Notes under the pieces: model-generated | The model's database searches: none | Told to the model about the DNA's origin: nothing | Seen by the model: only the letters and a program-made list of their open reading frames with translations | In this document: positions 24,131 through 33,987 of the stretch, piece by piece | How positions within the stretch are numbered: position 1 is the stretch's first letter | Layout: each line of letters opens with the position of its first letter | Position numbers and translations under genes: made by a program | Source of the DNA: Mytilus trossulus | Lineage: Eukaryota; Mollusca; Bivalvia; Mytilida; Mytilidae | Reading direction: 5' to 3' | Assembly (NCBI RefSeq): GCF_036588685.1 | Contig: NC_086386.1 | Coordinates: 18,372,931 to 18,436,930, forward strand | DNA length: 64,000 nucleotides

Positions 24131-25408
24131 ATGCGTAGACCCATAACATTACCAACAAAACCAAATAAAGATCACTCAATGTTAATATTGATCCTCCTAC
24201 TTGCAGGAGATATAGAACTTAACCCAGGACCAAGAACCAAACAACAAAGCGTATATCCATGTGGATTATGTGAACATCCAGTTACATGGAACTGCGAAGG
24301 GGTATGCTGTGATGACTGCAGCATCTGGCATCACAAATCATGCATAGAACTATGCTCCACAGATTATGATTTATTACAGAGATCAAATGTACAATGGTTA
24401 TGCTGCAAATTCGACACCATCAATGTATCAACCTTCACTTTTCACAGCTATGAGCTCAACACTTCAAACTATTATGAACCTCTTACACACAACAGTACTT
24501 TCGAATCCATCACATCAAATGCTTTCAGTCCACTCAAAACCAGCAGCCCAAAAGGAAATAACTCCACAAACACCTCATCACCAAAAAGCAGTAAAAGCAA
24601 AAACAGAACCACCAGCAGTAACGTATTCAACATTGAAACAAAGCGTAACCTAAGAATACTAACACTAAACTGCAGAAGCATCAAAGACAAGACTTCTGAA
24701 TTTACAGCAGCTGTAAACTACATCAAACCGGACATCATCTGCGGCACAGAATCTTGGCTAAAAGGAGTTAAACCAGGAAAAAAACCGATGCAAGACGCAA
24801 TAAAATCAAGCGAAGTATTCCCAGAAAACTATGTAGCATATCGGAACGACAGGGGTACACTAGGGGGAGGAGTATTTGTCCTTGTACAAAACGACATAGT
24901 AGCAGTAGAAAAACCAGAACTAGTAACAAAGTGCGAGATTGAATGGGTGAAAATACAACTGAAAGACCAAAAAGAATTAACAATAGGCTCATTTTATATG
25001 CCTCATAGAAACATGGATGATATAAAAGAACTTGATAAATCACTAGACCAGATCTCCAATAAAAATACTAATTTCATACTTACTGGAGACTTCAACTGTC
25101 CAGATATTGATTGGAACACAATGTCAATAAACCCAAACGCACAAGATAAAGAAATACAAAAAGCCCTTATTGAAGTCCTAATGTCACACTTGATCACTCA
25201 GATCCATGAAACACCAACAAGAGGTGAAAATCTACTGGACATAGTGTTAACCACCAACCCATCACTCATCAAAACATCAACAAATGCTCCAGGTATATCT
25301 GACCATGACATGATCATAACAGACTGTGATACAAAACCACACTACCAGAGTAAACGGCCACATAAATGCTACATTTTCCTCGAAAGCAAAATGGGAAGAT
25401 CTCCATGA
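24131..25408 (+). pseudogene. LINE ORF, part 1: 2A-like motif, PHD finger, endonuclease
   Basis: 425 codons. Residues 26-34 read GDIELNPGP after a leucine-rich lead-in. This fits the D-x-E-x-NPG-P signature of 2A-like translational recoding sequences, known in several APE-type LINEs; it would separate the N-terminal leader from the rest. Residues about 43-95 form a Cys/His finger (CGLC, CCDDC, WHHKSC, WLCC). From about residue 150 comes an exonuclease-endonuclease-phosphatase domain with LNCRSI, GTESWL, TGDFNCPDIDW and SDHDMI motifs. The frame is lost near 25380 by a one-base difference, where the coding sense moves to the next frame. Confidence 0.88.
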
Positions 25409-26474
25409 AGAACTGGATACATTATCCAACAAAATCAGGGATATGAACCATAACAATGCCACAGTTCAAGAATTATGGCATGTATGGGACACATTTAAAT
25501 ACGAACTCTACGTAAATTTGGACAAGAACATACCATCAAAACTCATCCGCTCTAAAGCAAGCTTACCCTGGATAAATCACAAAATTAGAAAAATGTTCAA
25601 AAAGAAAACCAGGCTATACCATCAAGCAAAGAGAACAAAGAACTGGTCAAACTACAGGCACTTTCAAAAAGAATGTAAAAGACAAGTCCGGAAAGCTGAA
25701 TGGGAATACATCAACAACACCATAATGGAGGGACTGGAAAACAACAATCCAAAACCTTTTTGGAAGTACATTAAATCTAGGAAACAAGACAACATTGGAG
25801 TATCACCTTTGAAAAGCAATGGCCAATTAGTGAATGATAGTAAAGGGAAGGCAGAATTACTGATACAACAATTTAAATCAGTATTCACAAGGGACAACGA
25901 CAAAACATTGCCGAAAACAACAAAGAACATAAAGAACTCAATCCCATTCCTCGAAATAAAACATGAAGGAGTCGAAAAACTACTTAGGCAACTAAATCCA
26001 TCAAAAGCTTCAGGACCAGACGGTATACCTAATAGAATCCTCAAGGAGTGCTCAAAACAACTTGCACCAGGACTCTCAATAATATACCAAAAATCAATAA
26101 ATACTGGAGAACTGCCAAGAGACTGGTTAAACGCTAACATCTCGAGCGTCTTTAAAAAAGGAGATAAACATGCACCAGAAAATTATAGACCGGTATCACT
26201 AACATCTGTGCCGTGCAAAATACTTGAACATATAATCTGTAAGCACATACTAAACCATCTAGACAAGCACAGGGTACTAACATCACTCAACCATGGATTC
26301 AGATCCGGATACTCGTGTGAGCTACTAGTCACACTGCACGACTTCATGAAATCACACGATGCTGGAAACCAAATTGATGTTGCTATCCTGGACTTTTCAA
26401 AAGCATTTGACAGTGCCACACAACAAACTCCTACACAAACTAGACGAATATGGTGTGAGAGGACCACAGAATAA
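25326..26474 (+). pseudogene. LINE ORF, part 2: linker and N-terminal reverse transcriptase
   Basis: Meaningful from about 25385, continuing the endonuclease frame after the first frameshift. It includes the NPSKASGPDGIPNRIL region, FKKGD, ENYRPVSLTS and the catalytic motif A LDFSKAFD near 26390-26413. It goes out of frame immediately after motif A, consistent with a 2 nt loss within GACACAGTG-like sequence. Residues past that point are noise. Confidence 0.85.
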
Positions 26475-27516
26475 ATGGCTAGAAATGTTTCTAACTCAGA
26501 GAAGGATGAAGGTTGTCATTGATGGAGAGGAATCGGAAGAAGCTACAGTGGAATCAGGAGTGCCACAAGGAACTGTACTCGGACCCCTTCTCTTCCTCTG
26601 CAATATCAATGATCTCCCTGACTCAGTAAAATCAACTGTTAGACTTTTTGCTGATGATTGTCTGCTATACATGCTATACAGAAATATAAAAACTCAACGA
26701 GACCACACACTGTTACAACAAGATCTGGTTAGCCTAGAAAAATGGGCCATAGACTGGGGTATGCGCTTCAATGCTAAGAAATGTTACATCCTGAGCATTA
26801 AGAACAAAAGTCAGAAGTTCTATACCCTTGATGGACACATACTCCAACAGGTCAAACACAATCCATACCTGGGACTACAGATATCGGACAATCTGAAATG
26901 GACCACCCACATTTCAAATGTAACTAAGAAAGCGAATTCCACACTAGGCTTTCTTAGACACAACCTAAGATTTTGCCCAAAAGACTGCAAGAAAACAGCA
27001 TACATTTCATTGGTGCGATCTACGATGGAATATGGGGCAATTGTATGGGACCCTTATACATCAAACAACATCAACCAATTAGAAAGAATCCAAAGAAGAG
27101 CAGCCCGTTTCATCACAGGTGACTATAAATCAAGAGAAGAAGGATCGGTCACCAAAATGCTAGCAGTGCTGGAACTTAAAAACCTACAGTACAGAAGAAC
27201 AAGCCAAAGACTGGTATTTCTGTACAAAGTGGTTGAGGGTTTGGTCCCAGCTATCAAACCTGACGAATTTTTGGTGAAAAGCAAAACCAAAAGGACAATC
27301 AAACCGACACGCTTTGTAGACTTTGAGAGCACAAACATAGTTACCAACTCAGTTAAAAACAACTCAAAGGCAATTGATACTACAAACTGTAAAACTGAAC
27401 AATTAAAGAACTCGTTCTTTGTCAAGACTGTAATTCATTGGAACCAACTGGAAGAAGCAGTAGTGTGCGCCAAGTCAGTTGAGAGCTTCAAAACAGCTCT
27501 CCAACGACGCCAATAG
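26359..27516 (+). pseudogene. LINE ORF, part 3: C-terminal reverse transcriptase
   Basis: Meaningful from about 26410. It has the GVPQGTVLGPLLFL motif, catalytic FADD at 26647-26658, and the thumb/C-terminal region with YLGLQISDNLKW, ending in ALQRRQ. The stop at 27514-27516 is followed by the 3' tail. Confidence 0.87.
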
Positions 27517-28019
27517 GCGCTCTCTCTCCCGTCGAGTACCTTCGACGTAACGATACAGATACAGATAATTGCCAGACGTCATAAATTATTATTTGGACTA
27601 GTCCATGATATATACAGAAATATACACACTGTCTCAGACTCCGACTGAAATTACTGCTACTACCTTTATGAAACTTATTTCTTATAAAACTGTGCACGCT
27701 GTGACACTATCCAGATTTTTTTATGATGCTTCAACAATCTTTCATCAAGAAGATGACATTTACTGGTGAAGAAAACTTCATTTCCCTTTAACAAAAATAT
27801 AAATAAATAGTTCGATGAGCAGGTGCATTATTTTCCAATGCAGTAACGTCCCCTTATTTCGTGACGATTAAAGACAACTCGCCCTTCTTTTTCACGAACT
27901 CGCCCCTTTTAAAAAATATCGATCCAAGCTAATTTACCAACTCGCCCCACAATTGAAAAGGGTAAAGTACCATTGGATTTATACGTCTGACATATCGCCC
28001 AAATTACTATGGATAAATT

Positions 28020-28090
28020 AAAATTAGATGGACATTTTGAATTAATATAGGCATGTTGTCTATATTAATTCAAAATGTCCATCTAATTTT
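28020..28090. repeat. Perfect palindrome, 31 bp stem, 9 bp loop
   Basis: The arm starting AAATTAGATGGACATTTTGA (from 28021) is matched exactly by its reverse complement at 28060-28089. One more A/T pair extends the stem at 28020/28090. The loop is GCATGTTGT. Confidence 0.95.
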
Positions 28091-28289
28091 CTCAGTTTGC
28101 TGATTAAAAAAAAAATATGCAAAAAATGGATTTCATCCCCAACACTGATCAACAAAAAACATCTGTCAGAAATTCTTTTTTCACACTCGGTTTTATAATG
28201 GCATTGCAGTTTCTTTGACCTTTAACTTGTGCACGTAACCGTTATTCTAAACTTTTAACATAAAATCTATAGACATCAATCTAATTAGA

Positions 28290-30056
28290 TTATAGATCTC
28301 TATCAGTATGGGGAACAATGATTTAAATTGTACGGATCGTACAACCCACCTAGGGCTAACAAGATCAACAAAAGATGAAACCCGAATAAATGTAGATAAT
28401 CGCATCAGTTTAGCCAGAAGAACATTATACTCGCTCATAAAGACTGGTGTACATGGCTCAAATGGTTTAAATCCTAAATCTTCATATAGGATCTATCAAG
28501 CATACGTCCTACCAAGGCTACTGTACGGGCTTGAAACTCTACATGTGAATTCTAAAGAAATGTCGCTTCTTTCAAGCTTCCACCTCGATAACTTGAGAAA
28601 ACTTCAGTCTCTTCCGAAAAGGACAGCATGTGCATCAGTATACCTACTTCTGGGAGCTCTACCGCTTATTGCTGGAATTCACAAAAGACAACTTAGCCTC
28701 TTATTTGGTGTTCTCAATAGCGACAATGAAACTATTAGATCACTAGCTATGCGTCAATATATGTCCGGAAGATCAACAAGCTTCTTCACCAAAACAGCAG
28801 AAATTTTAGAGATGTACAATCTACCTTTCTTTCTGGAAGTATGCGAAAAGAAGTTTTCAAAAATAGAATGGAAAAAACGGACAAAATCAGCAATAAACGG
28901 TCATTGGACAAACAAACTACGCCTAGAATGTGAAGAAAAATCAACTCTACAAAATTTAGCAATTTCGAACTTAACAATAGGTGTCACACATCCTGTTTGG
29001 GCTACAGTTTCTTCATCAGTTTCAGATATTAGAAAAGCAATTACAAAAAGCCGCATGTTAACGGGAACCTATCTATTACAAGCTCATAGACACAGATTTA
29101 ATCAGGCCGAAGTAGACCCGATTTGTCCAAACTGTAGAACTGAAAACGAAGACCTATGTCATGTGTTAACAACTTGTCCATTGTATATGAACATCAGGAT
29201 AGCATTATACACTCCAATTAAGAACTTTATAATGAGTATTATATCTGAATCAACATGGGCAACTCACTTCAGTAACCGTGAGGCAATATGTACACTTATA
29301 GTAGACTGTCAAAGCTTCGCAAATCTGAACATTATACCGAACAACCCAGAAATACTTGGAAAGATTGAAAATATGTCCAGAATATACTGCTATGAAATTC
29401 ACAAAAAGAGACTATCAGCCGAGATATAACACTTCCTTAGGTATCACAGCTCCCCATAAAGACACTATTGACAATATATACCACCATGTGTCTATATCTG
29501 ATATATATATCATAAATAGTAAAATAGTTGCCGTTAAAATACTTTAGTGTGATGTTTATGCATAACTATTTAGAACGTTAATATCTGCTTGCTTAACTAT
29601 AATATACACCATATATACAAGCCTGTGTACTGCAAGACTTTAAAATTTGAGTACAATGTAGAACTAACTCTTATAACGCAAAAATAAATCATTGCTTATT
29701 AACAGAGATATCAACATTAGTTAGCAAATAACCATCTGTAGCATCTTCTAAATGCATAGTATTTTGGCTCCCATATGAATGAAGACCTTTTAATTCATAA
29801 ACTCTATCCAGTGAATTCAACAGCCAAAATAGTTCGTAATCTACATCCTGGATAATGAATGGGTAATCTGTGTATATAATATGTACATTTCTGTAAATAA
29901 ATTTTGTGCATGTGCAACGTTCTGGTGGAGGATTTCATTACACTTTGGAATAACTTGTGAATATGTTAACATTTTTAAATACTAATCCGTTAAGGGAACA
30001 CAGCTAGCTGTGTGTGCTCCAACGCTGGAGGGATCTACATAAAGAAGAAGAAGAAG
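28290..30056 (+). mobile_element. 5'-truncated non-LTR retrotransposon with AAG-repeat tail
   Basis: Carries the C-terminal part of a LINE ORF (28308-29429), a 3' UTR of about 600 bp with the perfect palindrome ACACAGCTAGCTGTGT (29998-30013), and a terminal AAG repeat at 30042-30056. The 5' part, with endonuclease and catalytic reverse transcriptase, is absent, as expected for incomplete target-primed reverse transcription. Confidence 0.75.
28308..29429 (+). pseudogene. LINE ORF2 C-terminal fragment with CCHC-type finger
   Basis: 373 open codons without internal stops. The N-terminal part resembles the post-catalytic region of I/Nimb-like LINE reverse transcriptases (THLGLTRST, then LARRTLYSLIKTGVHGSNGL, YVLPRLLYGLE). 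Near the end is a Cys/His finger, CPNCRTENEDLCHVLTTCP. The upstream in-frame stop lies five codons before the first ATG, so the start is an artefact of truncation. The clade is by recall and less sure than the LINE identity. Confidence 0.8.
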
Positions 30057-30064
30057 TATACACA

Positions 30065-30270
30065 TGATAAATAGATATAGGAAGATGTGGTGTGAGTGCC
30101 AATGAGACAACTCTCCATCCAAATAACAATTTAAAAAGTAAACCATTATAGGTTAAAGTACGGCCTTCAACACGGAGCCTTGGCTCACACCGAACAACAA
30201 GCTATACAGGGCCCCAAAATTACTAGTGTAAAACCATTCAAACGGGAAAACCAACGGTCTAATGTATATA
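30065..30270 (+). repeat. Dispersed mussel repeat (GATGTGGTGTGAGTGCCAAT type)
   Basis: Shares GTACGGCCTTCAACACGGAG, GGGCCCCAAAATTAC.. and AACCAACGGTCTAAT blocks with a copy at 53735-53960. The Mutator-like element at 30281 sits directly after this segment. Confidence 0.6.
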
Positions 30271-30271
30271 T

Positions 30272-30280
30272 TTTAATTAT
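30272..30280. repeat. 9 bp target-site duplication, left
   Basis: TTTAATTAT immediately before the left TIR; identical to 31687-31695. Confidence 0.85.
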
Positions 30281-30749
30281 GGCACTGGCTACGGTTACAT
30301 GGAAATATAACAATAATAAAAATATTATTGTTACATTGGAGACTAATTGCCGGAATGCAAATTTGGGTAAGGAACTGATTAATTACGAAATTCAATGTAA
30401 CAATAATTATTGAGGCTACGGTTACATTGAGTTATTGTTACATGAAAAAACGGCAATGTGCGATGGGACTAGTAATATGCACTAAATAATAAAAGTTGAA
30501 AACATTTATTTTATATTTACAATGCATACAATTATTAAATACAATTTCTTTATTTATTTTTATTTACAGTTTCTACAGATTCGATTTTGAAACGAAATTA
30601 CGTTCTCCAAGGATACATGTATACAGAAGTTCACAGTTAACAAACTTTGCTTTTGATTATATCATTTTTTCAGAACTGCGTTTGTATAGTTGTATGAAAT
30701 TTGTTTCTTGTTATTAAATCAGTTTCGTTTAAAAACAATCCAAATATAA

Positions 30750-31020
30750 AAAAAGAAGATGTGGTATGATTGCCAATGACACAACTATCCACAAAAGATC
30801 AAAATGACACAAACATTAACAATAACAGGTCACCGTACGGCCTTCAACAATGAGCAAAGCCCATACCGCATATAGTCAGCTATAAAAGGCCCCGATAAGA
30901 CAATGTAAAACAATTCAAACAAGAAAACTAACGGCCTTATTTATGTAAAAAAATGAACGAAAAACATATATGTAACACATAAACAAACGACAACCACTGA
31001 ATTACAGGCTCCTGAAGTTT
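30750..31020 (+). repeat. Dispersed mussel repeat (GATGTGGTATGATTGCCAAT type)
   Basis: Contains GATTGCCAATGACACAACTA, CACCGTACGGCCTTCAACAA and AGTCAGCTATAAAAGGCCCC. Other copies: about 41572-41860, 53415-53560 and a fragment near 9290. Nested inside the Mutator-like element. Confidence 0.65.
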
Positions 31021-31092
31021 TATTTTTTTTCTCCCAAACCAAACAACAAACTATTGAACTATAATTTTCGCCTTTTGACACTTCTTATTTAT

Positions 31093-31330
31093 GGTAAAAT
31101 TGAAAATGGAAATTGGGAATGTGTCATCTTAAAAGCAACAACAACCCGACTATAGAGCACACAACAGCCGAAGGCCACAATGGGTCTTCAATGTAGCGAG
31201 AAACTCCTGCACCCGGAGGCGTCCTTCAGGAAGCCCCTTAACAAATATGTATACTAGTTCAGTGATAATGGTCGCTACGCTAAACACAAGAAACTAAAAT
31301 TAAAAATCATACAAGACAAAGGCCAGAGGC
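31093..31330 (+). repeat. Dispersed mussel repeat (AACAACCCGAC..AGAGCACACAACAG type)
   Basis: Contains CAACAGCCGAAGGCCACAAT, TACTAGTTCAGTGATAATGG and AAAATCATACAAGAC, shared with 51408-51720. Nested inside the Mutator-like element. Confidence 0.65.
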
Positions 31331-31686
31331 TCCTGACTTGGGACAGCATCTTTAAAAACATCAAAACCATTAATACGTAAAACTATTCAAACACAATTTG
31401 TTGAATAATAATATTTATTATTTGTTATTATTACAAGTTTTATTTGGTACATATGAAAGAATTAAGCAACAAAACTATAGGAGACATAAATTTAATAAAT
31501 CCAGCGTATATTGCTGTTTTCATGTAACAATAACGCAATGCAACTGTAGCCTCAATAATTATTGTTACATTCGTAATTATATATATAGTCGGTTCCTTTC
31601 ACAACTTTGCATTCCGGCAATTAGTCTCCAATGTAACAATAATATTTTTATTATTGTTACATTTCCATGTAACCGTAGCCAGTGCC

Positions 31687-31695
31687 TTTAATTAT
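31687..31695. repeat. 9 bp target-site duplication, right
   Basis: TTTAATTAT immediately after the right TIR; identical to 30272-30280. Confidence 0.85.
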
Positions 31696-31959
31696 ACTGT
31701 AGCCGACATAAGACAAAGATTTATTTAGGGTCGGTATATAAGAAATATAATTACAAACATCAACTCTAAGAGCTATATTTATTTAAGCATTTTCCTATCA
31801 TGAAATCTTAGATATTTCGATTTAAACCTAGATTTAATGATATTTCCGAATATATCCATAACCATAGGATAACGAGTAAGTTTGCCCATAACAGAACAAA
31901 AATTGGAGCTGTTTTTTAATACTTAGCATATCAAATCGTCGGTTATTTTTTTCAGCTGG

Positions 31960-32130
31960 AAAATCTTTTGCTTGAGTTTTTAGTTTCTTGTTGTTTCTTG
32001 CGTACTATAACATGTCTAATATTATTTGTTTGTTTGTCTTTTTCATTTATATATATAGCGATGGCCATGTCCGTTCATTTTCGATTAATGAGTTTGAATG
32101 TTGCTCTGATTTCTTTCGCCCCTCTTACAA
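31960..32130 (+). repeat. Dispersed mussel repeat (GTTTGTCTTTTTCATT type)
   Basis: T-rich repeat ending in a TGAGTTTGAATGTTGCTCTG..TTTCGCCCCTCTTACA block that I recognise as common in mussels. Short plus-strand ORFs here are parts of it. Confidence 0.5.
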
Positions 32131-32386
32131 ATATAATGGCTGTTTCCTTATAATTAAATGCTTTTCATGAGAGAGAAAAACGCAGAATATGCCCGAAGAC
32201 AAGAATACCCCGCTTAAGTATTTTCATGTTCATCTATATCTTTTCTTTTCTTGCGTTTATTGTGATTACATCAACAATGACTTTTATGTCAAGCCGGTCG
32301 CAGCGACTACCTAATAAGAATCTGAATAAAAAGTTGCAATTTCGTGTATTATCTAGACATGGTTGGACGAAGCTAAATGATTATCC

Positions 32387-32461
32387 AATCTAATTGAAAT
32401 ATAGAATTCGGATTTTGTTACACTACCAAAGTTCTATATTTCAAATAGATTGAATGATTAT
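32387..32461. repeat. Imperfect hairpin, ~28 bp arms
   Basis: The left arm ends CTAATTGAAATATAGAA; the right arm begins TTCTATATTTCAAATAG and ends GAATGATTAT. The loop is about 26 bp. It lies at the left edge of the TLR duplication unit. Confidence 0.7.
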
Positions 32462-32484
32462 ATTAATTCATATATAAGAAAATT

Positions 32485-33971
32485 AGGTTGCAATAGTGGC
32501 TCCAGAATGAAGACAGTGTGATATTTGAAATTTGAATGGTCAAATTAATGATGTAGATAAATATGCTTTTGAAAACCAAACAATCCAAAAAGTTGTGCTA
32601 ATTATAAAATAAGGTCGTTTATTCTTGGTGGTGGAAACACTCAAGTATTATGATTGTTTTGAACTTTGAATTACATAAGTTTGAATTTACCATGTTACAG
32701 GAAATCTGTTCATACCAGTGACAAGGAAATTGGAAAAAATCGATCGTTTTTCTATCTTTCACAAAGACACAATAAGTGTTTTTATTTTTGAACAATTTTT
32801 TATCACTTAATACGAGGAAGTATTTCTCTAAAGTTTGAGCGTTTATTTTATTAATGTATTTCCTGTTGCCTTATTTACAAACGTATATTATAAGTTTGTG
32901 AATTCTTCAGAACGATATTCACATCTGATTCAGTATATATGAAAGATGAACGGAAGAAAGTTGTAAGAACCAACCGTACGTATTTTCAATTTTTAGCTTG
33001 GTATTAATGACAAAAATACAGTCCTTTAAAATAATTATTTAATTGTAAATGAAAATATCTTTTTGATATTATCAAAATATTTTCTTTGTTCTCTGGGGCG
33101 ATATTTTAAATCAAGACAGTAAACTGTAATTAGTGAATCACTGATATCATGAATATTCATTGACCAGGTATTTTAACGCTAGTGGTTGCATCACTATTTG
33201 TGCAATTGGACGTTTGTAATTGGCAACCGATAATCAAAGTAGCTGTCTTATCATTGTTTATCATTGACACAATTCGATTTTGATAAGAAGTGACGACCTC
33301 TGCATCAACAAATTGCCCTTTCTATTTGGCATTGTTCCAATTTCTGGAAATGGGATAACAATTCAGACTTTTGACGCTCGTTACAAACATTTTAATTGAA
33401 ATATGGAAAATCTTTTACATAGATCAGTCTCCAAAATCAGTCGATCTTTATGGCAGATTTGTTTTGCATGTAAAATGATAGATTTCTTTTCGGGACCAAA
33501 TACTTGATTCAAGATTTGAAAGACTATTTTTCGCATAGTACAAATTCAAAGTGCAATTAAAAAAGATTTATCCTAAATTTCGTGTATTCTATTCAGATAT
33601 GCATTATTTTGAATATAACATGATTTTTATATCTCTGGAGGTATATGCAAAACTTCCTTCTATGATTTTCAAATAAAATTCATATAGTCCTCAGTGAATA
33701 AAAAAATAGATTAAATCGCAAATACCAACCACCTACAGTATAGGCCATTTATTCATGGTACTCCCTTTAGTATTTACTTCAAACAAAATTTGTCCAGATA
33801 CAAGCGCAATTGTTGTGCGCATCGCAATTGGTATCTGATAAATAATAAGATTGTTTTAATGTGATTTTATGAGTTTATGTAAAACTTTGCTATTTTTGAC
33901 ATTATCGAAACAGCGTAATATTTCTTTACATTTCAATTGCTACGGATATATATGATCATGTTTGATTTCAG
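32485..33971 (+). promoter_or_regulatory. Duplicated 5' flank of the upstream TLR gene
   Basis: Similar, in order and orientation, to 40445-42626 before the downstream TLR gene (for example GAGGAAGTATTTCTCTAAA and the AACCGTACGTATTTT block). Both end in a T-rich stretch and CAG followed by ATTGTT just before the start codon. This looks like a 3' splice site of a 5' UTR intron. The region therefore probably holds the promoter, a non-coding exon and an intron; the exact promoter is not resolved. Confidence 0.55.
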
Positions 33972-33987
33972 ATTGTTTTGAGAACAC

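Larger units (their letters stand above)
23931..27567 (+). mobile_element. CR1/L2-like non-LTR retrotransposon, near full length, frameshifted
   Basis: Whole element: two 68 bp-spaced 5' monomers (23931, 23999), a coding region 24131-27516 in three frames, a short 3' UTR and a terminal GATACA repeat (27552-27566). The protein has a 2A-like motif, PHD-type finger, AP-endonuclease and reverse transcriptase, as in CR1/L2-group LINEs. Two indels (near 25380 and 26405) break the frame, so this copy should be inactive. Flanking target duplications were not resolved. Confidence 0.88.
30281..31686. mobile_element. Mutator-like (MULE-type) non-autonomous transposon with ~180 bp TIRs
   Basis: Left TIR is about 30281-30462 and right TIR about 31506-31686, nearly identical in reverse complement. 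They begin GGCACTGGCTACGGTTACAT. The element is flanked by the perfect 9 bp direct repeat TTTAATTAT at 30272-30280 and 31687-31695. Long TIRs plus a 9 bp duplication fit the Mutator superfamily. The interior holds two dispersed mussel repeats (about 30750-31020 and 31093-31330) and no transposase. The TIRs contain GGCTACGGTTACAT twice and a near-palindrome around TAACAATAATAAAAATATTA. Confidence 0.85.

Noticed and set aside
24472..27425. Several long minus-strand ORFs opposite the LINE
   Set aside because: They are antisense shadows of the A-rich LINE coding strand, Leu/Ser-rich with no domain.
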